Positions 25,089-33,580 are shown, numbered from the stretch's first letter. The stretch: DNA of 64,000 nucleotides from Cytobacillus sp. FSL H8-0458 (GCF_038002165.1 NZ_JBBOBR010000001.1:2294001-2358000), one strand, 5' to 3'. A program made the numbers and translations. The notes: generated from the letters alone by a model not told the origin.

Positions 25089-27134
25089 ATCTTTTACGAT
25101 CAGCTCAGTATCTAACTTTACTTCATCATCTAAATATTTCGTAGTGCTATACCCATAAATTTCCAGTGATTTAGGTGTTATTTTCTTGCCATGTATCTTT
25201 GTACTTTGAACAGTAAAGAAGTGACGGGGCTGTTCCATTACTTCGTATATTTTTGGCGTAATCTTTTTCATATCGTATTCTTTTCCATTTTTATCAACAA
25301 TAATTCCTTCATGATCCATCTCCATTGAGAAATCATCACCTTCTTCAGTCACTATATTGTAATGAAGTGATTCATACGCCCGATTCTTAATGTCGTGATT
25401 GCTGAAAATAACAGTAGCATGCTGACCCATTTCCACCTTATCTATTGAGATGGTACTTCCTGCATATTCAAAGGTTTGCGGAAATTCATCGGCAGCATCA
25501 AGGGCTATTGTTTTATTGGCTTGGACTGACAAATATGCACTGGCGAATCGAACCTTAACCTTACTTGTTTTCTTTTCAAACAGAGGCTCGAAATACGCCT
25601 GGAACTTGCTCCATCTTAAATCAGACTGCGCATGAACGTATGAATTTCCATATAGATCAGCTTCCGCAATTTTATTGTTAATTTCCAAATTTTTAAAATT
25701 AATCATATCGATCCGGTTCTCCGGCTGTTCATTTTTGAGTCCATATTGCAGAATTGTCCCTGTTGGAGCAAGGATTAGCTTATCAATCAGAACTGCTGCT
25801 CCCTCAATTTCAACTTCTTCATCCAATGCATACTCGACAGAGGGTTTTTTTGTTACAGGAATGTCAAATTTCCAATTTCCTTCTTCGGGCACCATATTCA
25901 CATATGAATCTGAGGAGTTTCGTTTTAATTTCAAAACTTTATTTATATTGAGCTGAATGGTGGCTTTATTTTCTTTCAGCGGCCTCAGAATCATTTTCCC
26001 ATGATAAATGTTCTTTTCCTTTTTATTAAGGTCTGATTCCATATCTGGCGGAATGTACCTCGGATAGGTATTTGCCACCATTATTTTCATTTCGTCTTCA
26101 ATAAAAATACCATCATCTATGTTAATCATATATTGATTGTTGTCATTGGTATCTTCTATCTCATAAAAAATAAGAGTTTGAATCTCATCAGCAATCACAC
26201 TCTTAATCTTTATTTTAACCCCATCGCTTTCCGCTTCGAGCCCGAGGCTTTCACCCAAATCCTCCTGAAGAAACACGCGCAGCTCCTGATTTTCTTCTGT
26301 CAATGAGTAAAAGATTTTTGAAAAAATCCCGGTAAAAAAACCTGTGCACATGATTAAGGCGAAGACACTTGCTGAAATTAGTCCAATTCTTTTACGTTTC
26401 TTCTTCTTCTGCTTAATGAAATGTTCTCTTTGTGAGATTCGTTCTTTTACGTTTTCCATGAAACCTGCAGGTACACTGAATGTCTCAATGGTTTCAGAGG
26501 AACTCAAGATTACTTCCTGCAGAGATGCTAAATCATCCTGGCAGTTATGGCAATGATAGATATGCATTTCAAAATCAATTTTCTTCGGCCGCTCCAGTTT
26601 TCTTTCCAGGTAATCCAGATAAAGCTTTTGATATTCATTACAGCCCTGATAATGCTCTCCATTACCCAATCTTACTCTGAGTAATTGGAATCCTGAAAAT
26701 AAAAGCTCCTTTATCCGTTCAGGTGACACTTGGAGAAGCTGTGCTGTTTCCTCCCTTGAGATCCCTATTATATATGTTAGAACCAGCACTTCTCTTTCCT
26801 GCTCTTTTAACTGTTGGATTGCATCAAAAATACTTTCCTCTGAAGCTTTTAAACTTTTATCTATTGAAAGCTCCCGGCAGATAGGTATAAAAATAGATAA
26901 AACCCGCATTTCAAAAGATGTGCTTCTTGTAAACTTTGACAGCTCCTTATGCACCTGTAAAATGGCACGATAAAAAAGCTCCTCAATCTTGAGTTGGTTC
27001 CCCAGATATGACCAGCCGAGTATATAGAGGGATCGCTGATGCTGATCAAACCATTCAACGATGGATTCTATTTCTTTTACACTTATCGTCACGGGTAAAG
27101 CGGGTTTATTTTTTGCTGGAATGATCAAGAACAT
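25074..27134 (-). CDS. Sigma-70-like protein fused to a membrane anti-sigma-like/DUF4179-type protein
   Basis: 686 aa from the ATG at 27134; a TTG at 27128, seven bases behind GGGGAG, is at least as good, and the frame open to 27206 has no ribosome site. Residues 1-100 resemble sigma region 2 weakly; QQLKEQEREVLVLTYIIGIS and EETAQLLQVSPERIKELLFSG (about 106-146) are a clear sigma region 4 HTH. Then comes a zinc-binding anti-sigma motif H-x3-C-x2-C (HIYHCHNC, about 191-198), a basic stretch, one transmembrane helix (about 250-272) and a roughly 410-aa outer part resembling DUF4179 and DUF5643 of ECF-linked anti-sigma proteins. Having the sigma-like and anti-sigma-like halves in one polypeptide is unusual. 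Stand-alone gene; the target is unknown. Confidence 0.75.
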   Translation of the reverse strand: MFLIIPAKNKPALPVTISVKEIESIVEWFDQHQRSLYILGWSYLGNQLKIEELFYRAILQVHKELSKFTRSTSFEMRVLSIFIPICRELSIDKSLKASEESIFDAIQQLKEQEREVLVLTYIIGISREETAQLLQVSPERIKELLFSGFQLLRVRLGNGEHYQGCNEYQKLYLDYLERKLERPKKIDFEMHIYHCHNCQDDLASLQEVILSSSETIETFSVPAGFMENVKERISQREHFIKQKKKKRKRIGLISASVFALIMCTGFFTGIFSKIFYSLTEENQELRVFLQEDLGESLGLEAESDGVKIKIKSVIADEIQTLIFYEIEDTNDNNQYMINIDDGIFIEDEMKIMVANTYPRYIPPDMESDLNKKEKNIYHGKMILRPLKENKATIQLNINKVLKLKRNSSDSYVNMVPEEGNWKFDIPVTKKPSVEYALDEEVEIEGAAVLIDKLILAPTGTILQYGLKNEQPENRIDMINFKNLEINNKIAEADLYGNSYVHAQSDLRWSKFQAYFEPLFEKKTSKVKVRFASAYLSVQANKTIALDAADEFPQTFEYAGSTISIDKVEMGQHATVIFSNHDIKNRAYESLHYNIVTEEGDDFSMEMDHEGIIVDKNGKEYDMKKITPKIYEVMEQPRHFFTVQSTKIHGKKITPKSLEIYGYSTTKYLDDEVKLDTELIVKDEAGA

Positions 27135-27242
27135 TCTCCCCTCTATGTGCCTAATTATTTGTATACTTGATTTTATTATAGCGATTAAAGTTATATTATT
27201 CACCAAAATTTGGATAAGAAAGTCATATTCCCTGAAACAAAT

Positions 27243-27280
27243 AAAAAAACTCCTTTTGCAGAGTCCTGCAAAGGAGTTTT
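27243..27280 (-). terminator. Terminator-like hairpin behind the SDR remnant
   Basis: AAAACTCCTTTGCAG and its inverse complement (one base difference) surround a 4-nt loop, with TTTTTTT following on the minus strand. It closely resembles the terminator of the intact SDR gene at 30004-30066, so it came with the duplicated gene end. It could now serve no gene, since the remnant in front of it is not expressed as a protein. Confidence 0.6.
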
Positions 27281-27292
27281 CCCAATGAAAAG

Positions 27293-27392
27293 CTATCTAT
27301 ATCCCTCAGCATTGACCGGTTTCTCCGGCTCCTGGACCTCAACCAGGTATCTGAAAGCCTCCGGCTGAGAACCATCCAAATCATGAAAATGA
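27293..27392 (-). pseudogene. Remnant of an SDR gene, last ~33 codons
   Basis: Read on the minus strand this encodes FHDLDGSQPEAFRYLVEV, QEPEKPVNAEGYR, stop. That matches the C-terminus of the intact SDR at 30079-30990 (FRDLDGSQPEAFRYLVEV, QEAGKPANPEGYR), and the nucleotide match continues through the stop into the terminator hairpin. About one base in ten differs, so the copy is old. No start or N-terminal domain is present. It marks the left border of the segment holding the two paralogous small genes and the orphan binding protein. Confidence 0.8.
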
Positions 27393-27452
27393 ACAACTGC
27401 CTATACTGTTTCATATTATATAAACTGAATACGTACAGATAGGAGAAATGGT

Positions 27453-27986
27453 ATGCCAAAAGAAAATAAACAGCCAATTCAAGTGGTGAATATCCCCAGT
27501 CCAAGCTTGAATTCAAAGCTTGGGAGATATTTTATAGGAAAAACAGAATTATTGAATTTTGGCGGAGGATATTACGCCTGGGGCGGCATAGTAAACCCCA
27601 TTAATTCTGGAGTCAATCTATATATCGATCTTTTTACCATTACAAACTTTTCAGCTCAAAATTTTATCAGTGAAATTTGGTTAAATGCGGATACGCCTAA
27701 AAATGCAGTTGACTCCTTCAATGTAACTCCAACAAATCAGACTGTTTCACCACCTCCAACACCAAAGGCGGTAATGAAGAATGCTGGTTATTCTACTGAA
27801 CCCATGACTAAAGGTGTGAATATTTTTGATAGAATTGTTACTCAAAATTCCACCCTTGTAAGTGATTCACACAATGGCTCCATAATTATTGGTCCCGGAG
27901 GCTCTTTCTCCATACTTCTAAGACCACCGGGATTTCATTATATCTCAGGGACAATCGTTTTGACCTGGTGGGAGGAAAATAAATGA
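27453..27986 (+). CDS. Uncharacterised protein, paralogue 1 (DUF6143-like)
   Basis: 177 aa, ATG at 27453 behind AGGAG. No signal peptide, no transmembrane helix. A predicted beta-rich protein with the block FGGGYYAWGGIVNPINSGVN (about residues 40-59), then FTITNFS, SEIWLNADTP, PPPTPKAVMKNAGY, GSIIIGPGGSFSILLRPPG and a C-terminal LTWWEENK. It is about one third identical to the next gene along its whole length, so the pair arose by duplication, and it overlaps that gene by ATGA. I recall this family as DUF6143 in Bacilli, without a known function; a jelly-roll-like or appendage/coat protein is possible but unsupported. Confidence 0.78.
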   Translation: MPKENKQPIQVVNIPSPSLNSKLGRYFIGKTELLNFGGGYYAWGGIVNPINSGVNLYIDLFTITNFSAQNFISEIWLNADTPKNAVDSFNVTPTNQTVSPPPTPKAVMKNAGYSTEPMTKGVNIFDRIVTQNSTLVSDSHNGSIIIGPGGSFSILLRPPGFHYISGTIVLTWWEENK

Positions 27987-28567
27987 GTCGTCGGTCGATG
28001 CATGAATATGAAACGGCAGATATGGGCCTTGAGTTAAAGGATAAGGAAAAACACCCCAAAGAGGTCACTGTATTGCCAGAAAATGTATATCACTCTTATC
28101 TTGGGGAGTACTTTCTGGGTCAAACTGATATCATATCCTTAGGAGATGGATACCATGGATGGGGAGGACTAGTCAACCCGGCGGACTCTAATGTAAATTT
28201 ATTTTTAAATGCCTATACCATTTCCAACTATTCCAATGAACCATTAACAGCTGAAGCTTGGCTAAGCGGTATACTTCCTGCTGGCGGAAAAACATCACCG
28301 TTTCTTGCAGCCGGAAACCAAGCCATTACTCCGCCGCCAAGGCCAAAGGTTGAAATAAAAAATGCAAGCTTCGTATCAGGAAAACCCAGAGGCGGTACTT
28401 ACGCCTTTGTAAGAAGGGTTGAACCCATAGTCACCCTTACAAAACACGATTTTCAAGGTATGTTTATCATGCCTCCAGGAAGTTCCTTTTCCCTATTCTT
28501 ATTGTCACCGGGAAAAAGGCAGGTAAATGCAAGAGTCGCCTTTGGCTGGTGGGAAGAAAAAGCATAA
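27983..28567 (+). CDS. Uncharacterised protein, paralogue 2 (DUF6143-like)
   Basis: 194 aa, translationally coupled to the preceding paralogue (ATGA overlap). Shares YFLGQTDIISLGDGYHGWGG and LVNPADSNVNLF with it, plus TISNYS, AEAWL, PPPRPKVEIKNASF, MPPGSSFSLFLLSPGKRQV and the C-terminal FGWWEEKA. It has a longer charged N-terminus (residues 1-35). Cytoplasmic by prediction. The strictly conserved tryptophans, the NP-Sx-VNL block and the GSFS-L-PG block look structural, and no catalytic motif is visible. Followed by a terminator at 28669-28700. Confidence 0.78.
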   Translation: MSRRSMHEYETADMGLELKDKEKHPKEVTVLPENVYHSYLGEYFLGQTDIISLGDGYHGWGGLVNPADSNVNLFLNAYTISNYSNEPLTAEAWLSGILPAGGKTSPFLAAGNQAITPPPRPKVEIKNASFVSGKPRGGTYAFVRRVEPIVTLTKHDFQGMFIMPPGSSFSLFLLSPGKRQVNARVAFGWWEEKA

Positions 28568-28668
28568 TCAAAATTTCAGATCACAAAAATATTAAATTTT
28601 ATTTAATCAGGTTGAGATTTTAAAAAGAGTCTGGAGAAAAAGTAAATATTAACTCCATACAAACGAGA

Positions 28669-28700
28669 CGGCTTTTTGAGAATTAAAAAGCCGACTTTTT
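28669..28700 (+). terminator. Terminator of the paralogue pair
   Basis: CGGCTTTTT, 7-nt loop, AAAAAGCCG, then ACTTTTT. Between the plus-strand pair and the minus-strand binding protein. The region 28568-28668 holds nothing else. Confidence 0.7.
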
Positions 28701-28721
28701 ATGTCATGTAAAATACCTATG

Positions 28722-29912
28722 CTATTTCTCATTCCATGGTGGTGCTGGCCATACAACCCTTGTTTCAGCAACAGATAATGGCCATATTATTTTATATTCC
28801 TGATTGATAATTTGAGCCAGTAATGCATCAGCTAATATGTTCTGCCCATTTGAATCAAAGCGAACGCCTTTCCAAGGCATAATTAAACGTTTTCCTGGAA
28901 TGTTGGTACCAAGAAGAGCTTTTTTTATTTCATATCTATTATTACTTCCAGCCCGATTAATTGCATCAGCCAGAACAAAAAATCCTGTAAAGCTGCGTGC
29001 ATTGGTTTCATTCATATCTTCATTATATTTAGAACGGTATAGGTTATTGACTTCCGTTACAATTGGTTTGACTCTTCCCAAACCCAGTGCCCAGGCAACA
29101 CGACTAATAATGTATTTACCATCTTCTCCTGCCGCTTTTAGAAATTCAGGAATGGTGTAACCTGCATTTTGGACAACTAGCCCTTCAGGAAACCAATTTA
29201 ACCTATTAAGATCTTGAACTACTTGTGTTGCATCAGATAGGAATTGGTGACCAAATACAACTTGTGCCTTACTTTTTCGAATCCTATCGAGTTCATCCAA
29301 TAGCGACGTAACAGGCGGGGTATACATTTCAAGTTCTACAAGCTCGCCTGAGAACTTTCGAATCAGACTTTTTTCAATTGCAGCTGCCTCTAACCCAAAA
29401 ATAGAATCTTCCGTCAGAATAGCAAAATTTTTGATATCTCTGCCTCTGTTTCTTAGAAAATGAAATAATTCAAAGAAAAGATTCGTATACAAAAGATCAT
29501 TAGGTGCTGTTCTAAAAAAATACTGATAATCCCTCTCTGTAAGTGAAGGTGCAGATGCTTCCGGGGCTAAAAAAGGAACTTTTTCCGCTTCAGAGATAGC
29601 AGAAGCTTGTAAAGTCACACTACTTTGATAAGAACCCATCAGTGCTACTACTTTCTCTTTTACAATTAATCGTTCAGCCTCTTCGCGACCAATTGCCGGA
29701 ATACCCTGAGAATCTCCATAAATCACCTTGATTTTCTGATTCTCTAATAAGGGAAGGCCATTAGTACGAGCTAACGGTAATGGCAAATCGTATCGATTAT
29801 TTACTATCTCAACAGCCAAATCAATGGCTTGGCGAATATCTTCCCCAACAGCAGCCAAAGAACCTGTAAATGGATAAACGGCTCCAATTTTTATCTCTTT
29901 TCCTTCTCCCAT
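28722..29912 (-). CDS. Orphan LivJ/AmiC-type substrate-binding protein without signal peptide
   Basis: 396 aa. Type-1 periplasmic-binding fold (Peripla_BP_6): IGAVYPFTGSLAAVGEDIRQ at the N-terminus, VALMGSYQSSVTLQASAISE near residue 88, FAILTEDSIFGLEAA near 163, ARSFTGFFVLADAINRAGS near 305. The ATG at 29912 follows GGGAGG by seven bases and the fold begins within ten residues, so there is no signal peptide, lipobox or transmembrane helix. No permease or ATPase genes are near. It may be a cytoplasmic ligand sensor, as AmiC is, or be exported by another route. Monocistronic, convergent with the two uncharacterised paralogues. Confidence 0.85.
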   Translation of the reverse strand: MGEGKEIKIGAVYPFTGSLAAVGEDIRQAIDLAVEIVNNRYDLPLPLARTNGLPLLENQKIKVIYGDSQGIPAIGREEAERLIVKEKVVALMGSYQSSVTLQASAISEAEKVPFLAPEASAPSLTERDYQYFFRTAPNDLLYTNLFFELFHFLRNRGRDIKNFAILTEDSIFGLEAAAIEKSLIRKFSGELVELEMYTPPVTSLLDELDRIRKSKAQVVFGHQFLSDATQVVQDLNRLNWFPEGLVVQNAGYTIPEFLKAAGEDGKYIISRVAWALGLGRVKPIVTEVNNLYRSKYNEDMNETNARSFTGFFVLADAINRAGSNNRYEIKKALLGTNIPGKRLIMPWKGVRFDSNGQNILADALLAQIINQEYKIIWPLSVAETRVVWPAPPWNEK

Positions 29913-30003
29913 AGTTCTACCTCCCTATCTTTAAACTTTTAAAGAAGACGTCACTATTTACTTTATATTCAATAAATGATTCCCTATGATTCATACATTT
30001 AAG

Positions 30004-30066
30004 AAAAAAACTCCTGTTGCAGAAGTACTTTGACTTAAAAAGTTAAGTCCTCTGCAAAGGAGTTTT
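30004..30066 (-). terminator. Terminator of the SDR gene
   Basis: AAAACTCCT...GCAGA pairs with TCTGC...AGGAGTTTT; an inner hairpin ACTTAACTTTTTAAGT is nested inside, and T residues follow on the minus strand. Related to the hairpin at 27243-27280. Confidence 0.65.
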
Positions 30067-30078
30067 TCCACTGAAAAG

Positions 30079-30990
30079 CTATCTATATCCCTCAGGATTG
30101 GCCGGCTTCCCCGCCTCCTGGACCTCAACTAAATATCTGAATGCCTCCGGCTGAGAACCATCCAAATCACGAAAATGATACATTTTCGCCAGCTCACCGC
30201 TTGAAAAGGACCCGCCGTTCAATCGTTTTTTATCAGGATCTTTTGCAATGGCACTAATTGCTCGTCCTATATACCTTGGTGTTTCAGATATCACAAAATG
30301 AGGCTCCTTTTCGGCGGCATCCTTCCAGTTATATTCTGTTACTCCAAACACCTCGAGCATAATTTCTGAACGCATCCAGCCGGGTGAAACAGCAACCGCA
30401 GTGCAATCATAAGGCGAAAGCTCGTGGCCCAACGCTTTGGCCATACGGATGACAGAGCTTTTGGCCAAGTCATAATACAGAGACACCCGGTAGCGATTTT
30501 GATTATACTCTTCTGTTCCGTCTGTTACTTCGACCACTAATCCCCCTTTGTTTTTGATCAGAAGCTGAAGGGCATAATGACTTGTGATAATATGAGTATC
30601 AATCGCCAGCCGAAGCATTCTCATCCCTTTTTCCAGTGAATGCTCCCAGACAGGAATGTCCCATTCCATCAAATTTTCACTTCCCCATATATCATTAACG
30701 AGAATATCCAGCCTGCCCTGTTCTCTCTCAATCCTTTCTATCAATGACTGCACCTGATCGGGTATAAGATGATCCACTTGGACAGCTATTCCAGTTCCCC
30801 CCAGCTCGGTGACTAACTCAGCTGTTTCTTCAATGGTTTCCTTGCGCCCATATTCCGATATCTGACTTCGCGTTGTACGTCCTGTAACATACACGGTCGC
30901 CCCGGCTGCACCAAGTTCCATGGCGATTCCGCGGCCAGCCCCCCGGGTTCCGCCGGCTACCAGCGCCACCTTCCCTTTTAATGAATTCAT
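30079..30990 (-). CDS. SDR family oxidoreductase
   Basis: 303 aa, longer than classical SDRs. AGGTRGAGRG (residues 12-21) is the nucleotide loop, with Arg-rich GRTTRS after strand 2 suggesting NADP; the usual NNAG reads NDIWG (about 99-103); YYDLAKSS gives Tyr-x3-Lys; a C-terminal extension of about 50 residues ends NPEGYR. Resembles the DHRS1-like group. Divergently transcribed from a WYL regulator with a 94-bp gap, so likely controlled by it. Substrate unknown. Confidence 0.86.
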   Translation of the reverse strand: MNSLKGKVALVAGGTRGAGRGIAMELGAAGATVYVTGRTTRSQISEYGRKETIEETAELVTELGGTGIAVQVDHLIPDQVQSLIERIEREQGRLDILVNDIWGSENLMEWDIPVWEHSLEKGMRMLRLAIDTHIITSHYALQLLIKNKGGLVVEVTDGTEEYNQNRYRVSLYYDLAKSSVIRMAKALGHELSPYDCTAVAVSPGWMRSEIMLEVFGVTEYNWKDAAEKEPHFVISETPRYIGRAISAIAKDPDKKRLNGGSFSSGELAKMYHFRDLDGSQPEAFRYLVEVQEAGKPANPEGYR

Positions 30991-31034
30991 TCCGATCTGC
31001 CTCCTTTTGTGTTATATCTATACTATAATCATTA

Positions 31035-31044
31035 ATGTCGACAT
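31035..31044. promoter_or_regulatory. Possible operator between SDR and WYL regulator
   Basis: ATGTCGACAT, a 10-bp palindrome, with a half site ATGTCAT ten bases on. It lies centrally in the divergent promoter region and could be the site of the WYL regulator. Short and unproven. Confidence 0.3.
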
Positions 31045-31084
31045 CTAATGTCATATTTAAAACTTTTTACCAGAGGTGAACAGA

Positions 31085-32053
31085 TTGCGCGCAGACAGAC
31101 TCATTGCTATCGTATTATTGCTTCAAAATAATGAAAGAATGACCTCAAGGGAATTGGCAAGAGAGTTAGAGGTAACGGAGCGGACCATACACCGGGATAT
31201 GGAAGCCTTAAGCGCCGCAGGGATCCCTGTCCTGGCTGAACGAGGAAAATACGGCGGCTGGAAACTGCTTGAGAATTACAGAACAAATCTTACCGGGTTA
31301 AAAGCAGCTGAAATCAAAACACTGCTTCTCTCCCCCTCCTTTGAGCACCTTGCAGACCTTGGCATCAGCAATGATTGGAAAGAAGCACGCCAGAAACTCC
31401 TGGCGGCCATTCCTGCTTCACTGAAAGAGGATGTGAAAGACATTTCCAACCGGATTCATATCGATACCGGCACGTGGAGGCAAACACCACGGGAAATGAA
31501 GTCTTTTGGAAAACTTCAGCAGGCGGTATGGGAGGAGAAAAGACTTCAGATTCAATACGAAAAAGCAGATAATCAGACAAGCGAGAGAATAGTTGAGCCG
31601 TTAGGACTGGTCGCCAAAGGGAACACTTGGTATCTTATAGCTGCTTCTGAGGCAAAGATAAAAACCTACCGTGTTTCAAGAATAGTTGATGCCGTGGTGA
31701 TTAATGAGAATTTCAGCAGGCCGAATCACTTTGATCTCTCTGACTATTGGCAGGAATCGAAGCAGACATTCATTAGCAGCCTGCCTAAATTTGAGGTTAA
31801 AGTGGAGATTTCACCAGCCATTCTTCAGAGGATTAATTTTACTGGCCGATTTGTTCAGGTACTTCACACGGATTCGCCTAAGGAAAATGGATGGATTCCT
31901 GTAAGCCTTAGCTTTGATACCGAACAAGAGGCAAGAGAGTATATTCTTGGGTTTGGGGATCAGATTAAAATTGTACATCCTGTTTTCCTTAAGAAAAATG
32001 TGAGGGAGATGGCTGAAGGTGTTGTTAAGTTATATAAAGAAAATAAGGAATAG
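31085..32053 (+). CDS. YafY-type transcriptional regulator, HTH and WYL domains
   Basis: About 322 aa from the TTG at 31085, six bases after GAGGTG; a GTG at 31076 in the same frame lies within the ribosome site. N-terminal HTH_11 (LARELEVTERTIHRDMEALSAAGIPV, residues about 20-45), then a WYL domain (about 140-220; EPLGLVAKGNTWYLIA, YRVSRI) and a C-terminal WCX region. Such regulators bind nucleotides, ssDNA or other ligands and usually control an adjacent enzyme gene, here the divergent SDR. Confidence 0.87.
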   Translation: MRADRLIAIVLLLQNNERMTSRELARELEVTERTIHRDMEALSAAGIPVLAERGKYGGWKLLENYRTNLTGLKAAEIKTLLLSPSFEHLADLGISNDWKEARQKLLAAIPASLKEDVKDISNRIHIDTGTWRQTPREMKSFGKLQQAVWEEKRLQIQYEKADNQTSERIVEPLGLVAKGNTWYLIAASEAKIKTYRVSRIVDAVVINENFSRPNHFDLSDYWQESKQTFISSLPKFEVKVEISPAILQRINFTGRFVQVLHTDSPKENGWIPVSLSFDTEQEAREYILGFGDQIKIVHPVFLKKNVREMAEGVVKLYKENKE

Positions 32054-32215
32054 CGGAGAAAAGGTTTCACCAGATGACCTGCGCAGTTCCCGCAGACCGG
32101 GGCCATTATTCCAAAACCGGACCTCAATCTTTTATAAGGCTCGGTTTTGTTAATGGACCAGGGTACATTTAAGTACTTTAAGTACTTTATATCCTTATTA
32201 CAATCTTGGCTTACC

Positions 32216-32710
32216 TTATCCCCTATACTTGATCGTTAGTCCTTTTAAAAAGTTTCTGGCAAAATTGTCTAAGCAAACTTTATAATTTTTATGCCCTTCT
32301 TTTCTTAAAAAAGCTCCGAGTTCTCCTTTTGATACGTTTAATCCAGCTTTTTTGAAAACATCAATCATGTCCTCTGTTGTTAAGGACAAGGCGATTTTGA
32401 TTTTCTTTAAAAGGATATTGTTTATGTTTGTAATGTTTTCACTGGAAGGTTCCGGCAAATTAGTCTGGCCGGGTTTTGGCTTCTGTTTTCCTCTTTTATA
32501 GACAATAAAGCCATTTAAAAAAGAATTTAACATACTATTCGTCAATTTTATTTGAGTGTCATTTTCTTCTTCATCATCAGACTTTTTGAGGATCCTTACC
32601 ACCTCTGGTACGGACACTTCCGCGCCTCCAAGTTTAAAGATCTCTGCCATTTCACTATTTTTGATTTCTAACGCATACCTCAATCGAATTAATATATCAT
32701 TATTATCCAT
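32216..32710 (-). CDS. DUF1456 family protein (YehS-like)
   Basis: 164 aa: two repeats of a small helical domain, NNDILIRLRYALEIKNSEMAEIFKLGG (residues 3-29) and NINNILLKKIKIALSLTTEDMIDVFKKAG (about 94-122), each followed by a V/L-rich second half and LNGF or LKGL. This is the DUF1456 repeat of YehS-type proteins, function unknown. Cytoplasmic, AT-rich coding sequence. ATG at 32710 with AGGAGG upstream. The gap at 32054-32215 before it has only weak inverted repeats. Confidence 0.88.
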   Translation of the reverse strand: MDNNDILIRLRYALEIKNSEMAEIFKLGGAEVSVPEVVRILKKSDDEEENDTQIKLTNSMLNSFLNGFIVYKRGKQKPKPGQTNLPEPSSENITNINNILLKKIKIALSLTTEDMIDVFKKAGLNVSKGELGAFLRKEGHKNYKVCLDNFARNFLKGLTIKYRG

Positions 32711-32851
32711 GATTTAATTTTCCTCCTATTTTAATGCTCTTCGCTTCAGCAGACTGGCTTAACTATCTTCAGTCTATCATCTCTCCAGCCTCACAATACA
32801 TAGTAAATGGAAACAATTATGTTTGATTACCTAAAGAGATAATATGTGCGG

Positions 32852-32884
32852 CACAAAAAAACCGCACAGCATCCCACTATGCGG
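32852..32884 (-). terminator. Terminator of tRNA-Sec
   Basis: CCGCA...TGTGCGG hairpin followed on the minus strand by TTTTTTT, 17 bp behind the tRNA 3' end. Confidence 0.7.
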
Positions 32885-32900
32885 AAATCATATTTATAGT

Positions 32901-32997
32901 TGGCGGGACCGCCTGGGAATCGAACCCAGCTGACCTGGCACGCAGGTCACAAGCGGTTTTGAAGACCGTGGAGGGCACCAGCACCCCAATCAGCCCC
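32901..32997 (-). tRNA. selC: tRNA-Sec (anticodon TCA)
   Basis: 97 nt including an encoded CCA. The anticodon arm is CGGTCTTCAAAACCG with TCA in the loop. The variable arm is very long (TGACCTG...CAGGTCA), the T arm is CTGGG-TTCGATT-CCCAG, and the acceptor stem pairs GGGGCTG with CGGTCCC, with two wobble pairs. These are the marks of a bacterial selenocysteine tRNA. selA, selB and selD are not in the window, nor is any gene with an in-frame TGA that I could identify as a selenoprotein. Confidence 0.95.
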
Positions 32998-33120
32998 GTA
33001 AAGACTCTTCCTATTATAAGGGCAAACGGGACTGCTTTCAAGACTTATGCTTCCTTTCTTGTCGTTTCGCGGGACAAGGCTTATAATAAGGACAGGAAAA
33101 TATGTGTGTAGGTGAAGAAA

Positions 33121-33546
33121 ATGCTAGAAGGCTGGTTTATGTATTTTATATTGTTCTGGGTTGTCATTCTGATTTCGTTCTTTGCGATTGGCGGCTTTTT
33201 TATGTTCCGCAAGTTTTTAAAGCGCATGCCGAAAGAAGATGGCAAATCGGATTTGGATTGGGAAGAGCACTATGTCAATGAAACGCGCCATCTATGGCAG
33301 CAGCGGGAAAAAGAGCTGCTGGAGGATCTCGTAAGTCCGGTGCCTGAACTGTTCAGGGATGTAGCAAGAATGAAGATTGCCGGTAAAATTGGAGAACTTG
33401 CTGTAAATGAAAAGGCAGATCAAATTGATCAGGACCTTCTGATTCGAGGTTATATTCTAGCCACGCCAAAACGGGACCACAAATTTCTGCGCAAGAAATT
33501 GACAGAAAAACAGATAAGTATCACGCCATATGAACATTTATTCTAA
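33121..33546 (+). CDS. yneK: DUF2621 family membrane protein (YneK-like)
   Basis: 141 aa from the ATG at 33121, six bases after AGGTG; a GTG at 33112 lies inside that site. One N-terminal transmembrane helix (about residues 5-30; FILFWVVILISFFAIGGFFMF), then a soluble part with DLDWEEHYVNETRHLW. B. subtilis YneK (DUF2621), which I recall next to the ccdA-yneI-yneJ genes, has this form; here it is near the same genes but on the opposite strand. Function unknown. Confidence 0.82.
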   Translation: MLEGWFMYFILFWVVILISFFAIGGFFMFRKFLKRMPKEDGKSDLDWEEHYVNETRHLWQQREKELLEDLVSPVPELFRDVARMKIAGKIGELAVNEKADQIDQDLLIRGYILATPKRDHKFLRKKLTEKQISITPYEHLF

Positions 33547-33580
33547 GCCATTTCGGAACGCCGGAATGGTTTTTTATTTT
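33547..33580 (+). terminator. Terminator of the DUF2621 gene
   Basis: GCCATTTCGG, loop AACG, CCGGAATGGT, then TTTTTATTTTTT. Confidence 0.8.

Noticed and set aside
27223..27516. Minus-strand frame of 97 codons
   Set aside because: It reads the SDR remnant in the wrong frame and runs antisense into the start of the first DUF6143-like gene.
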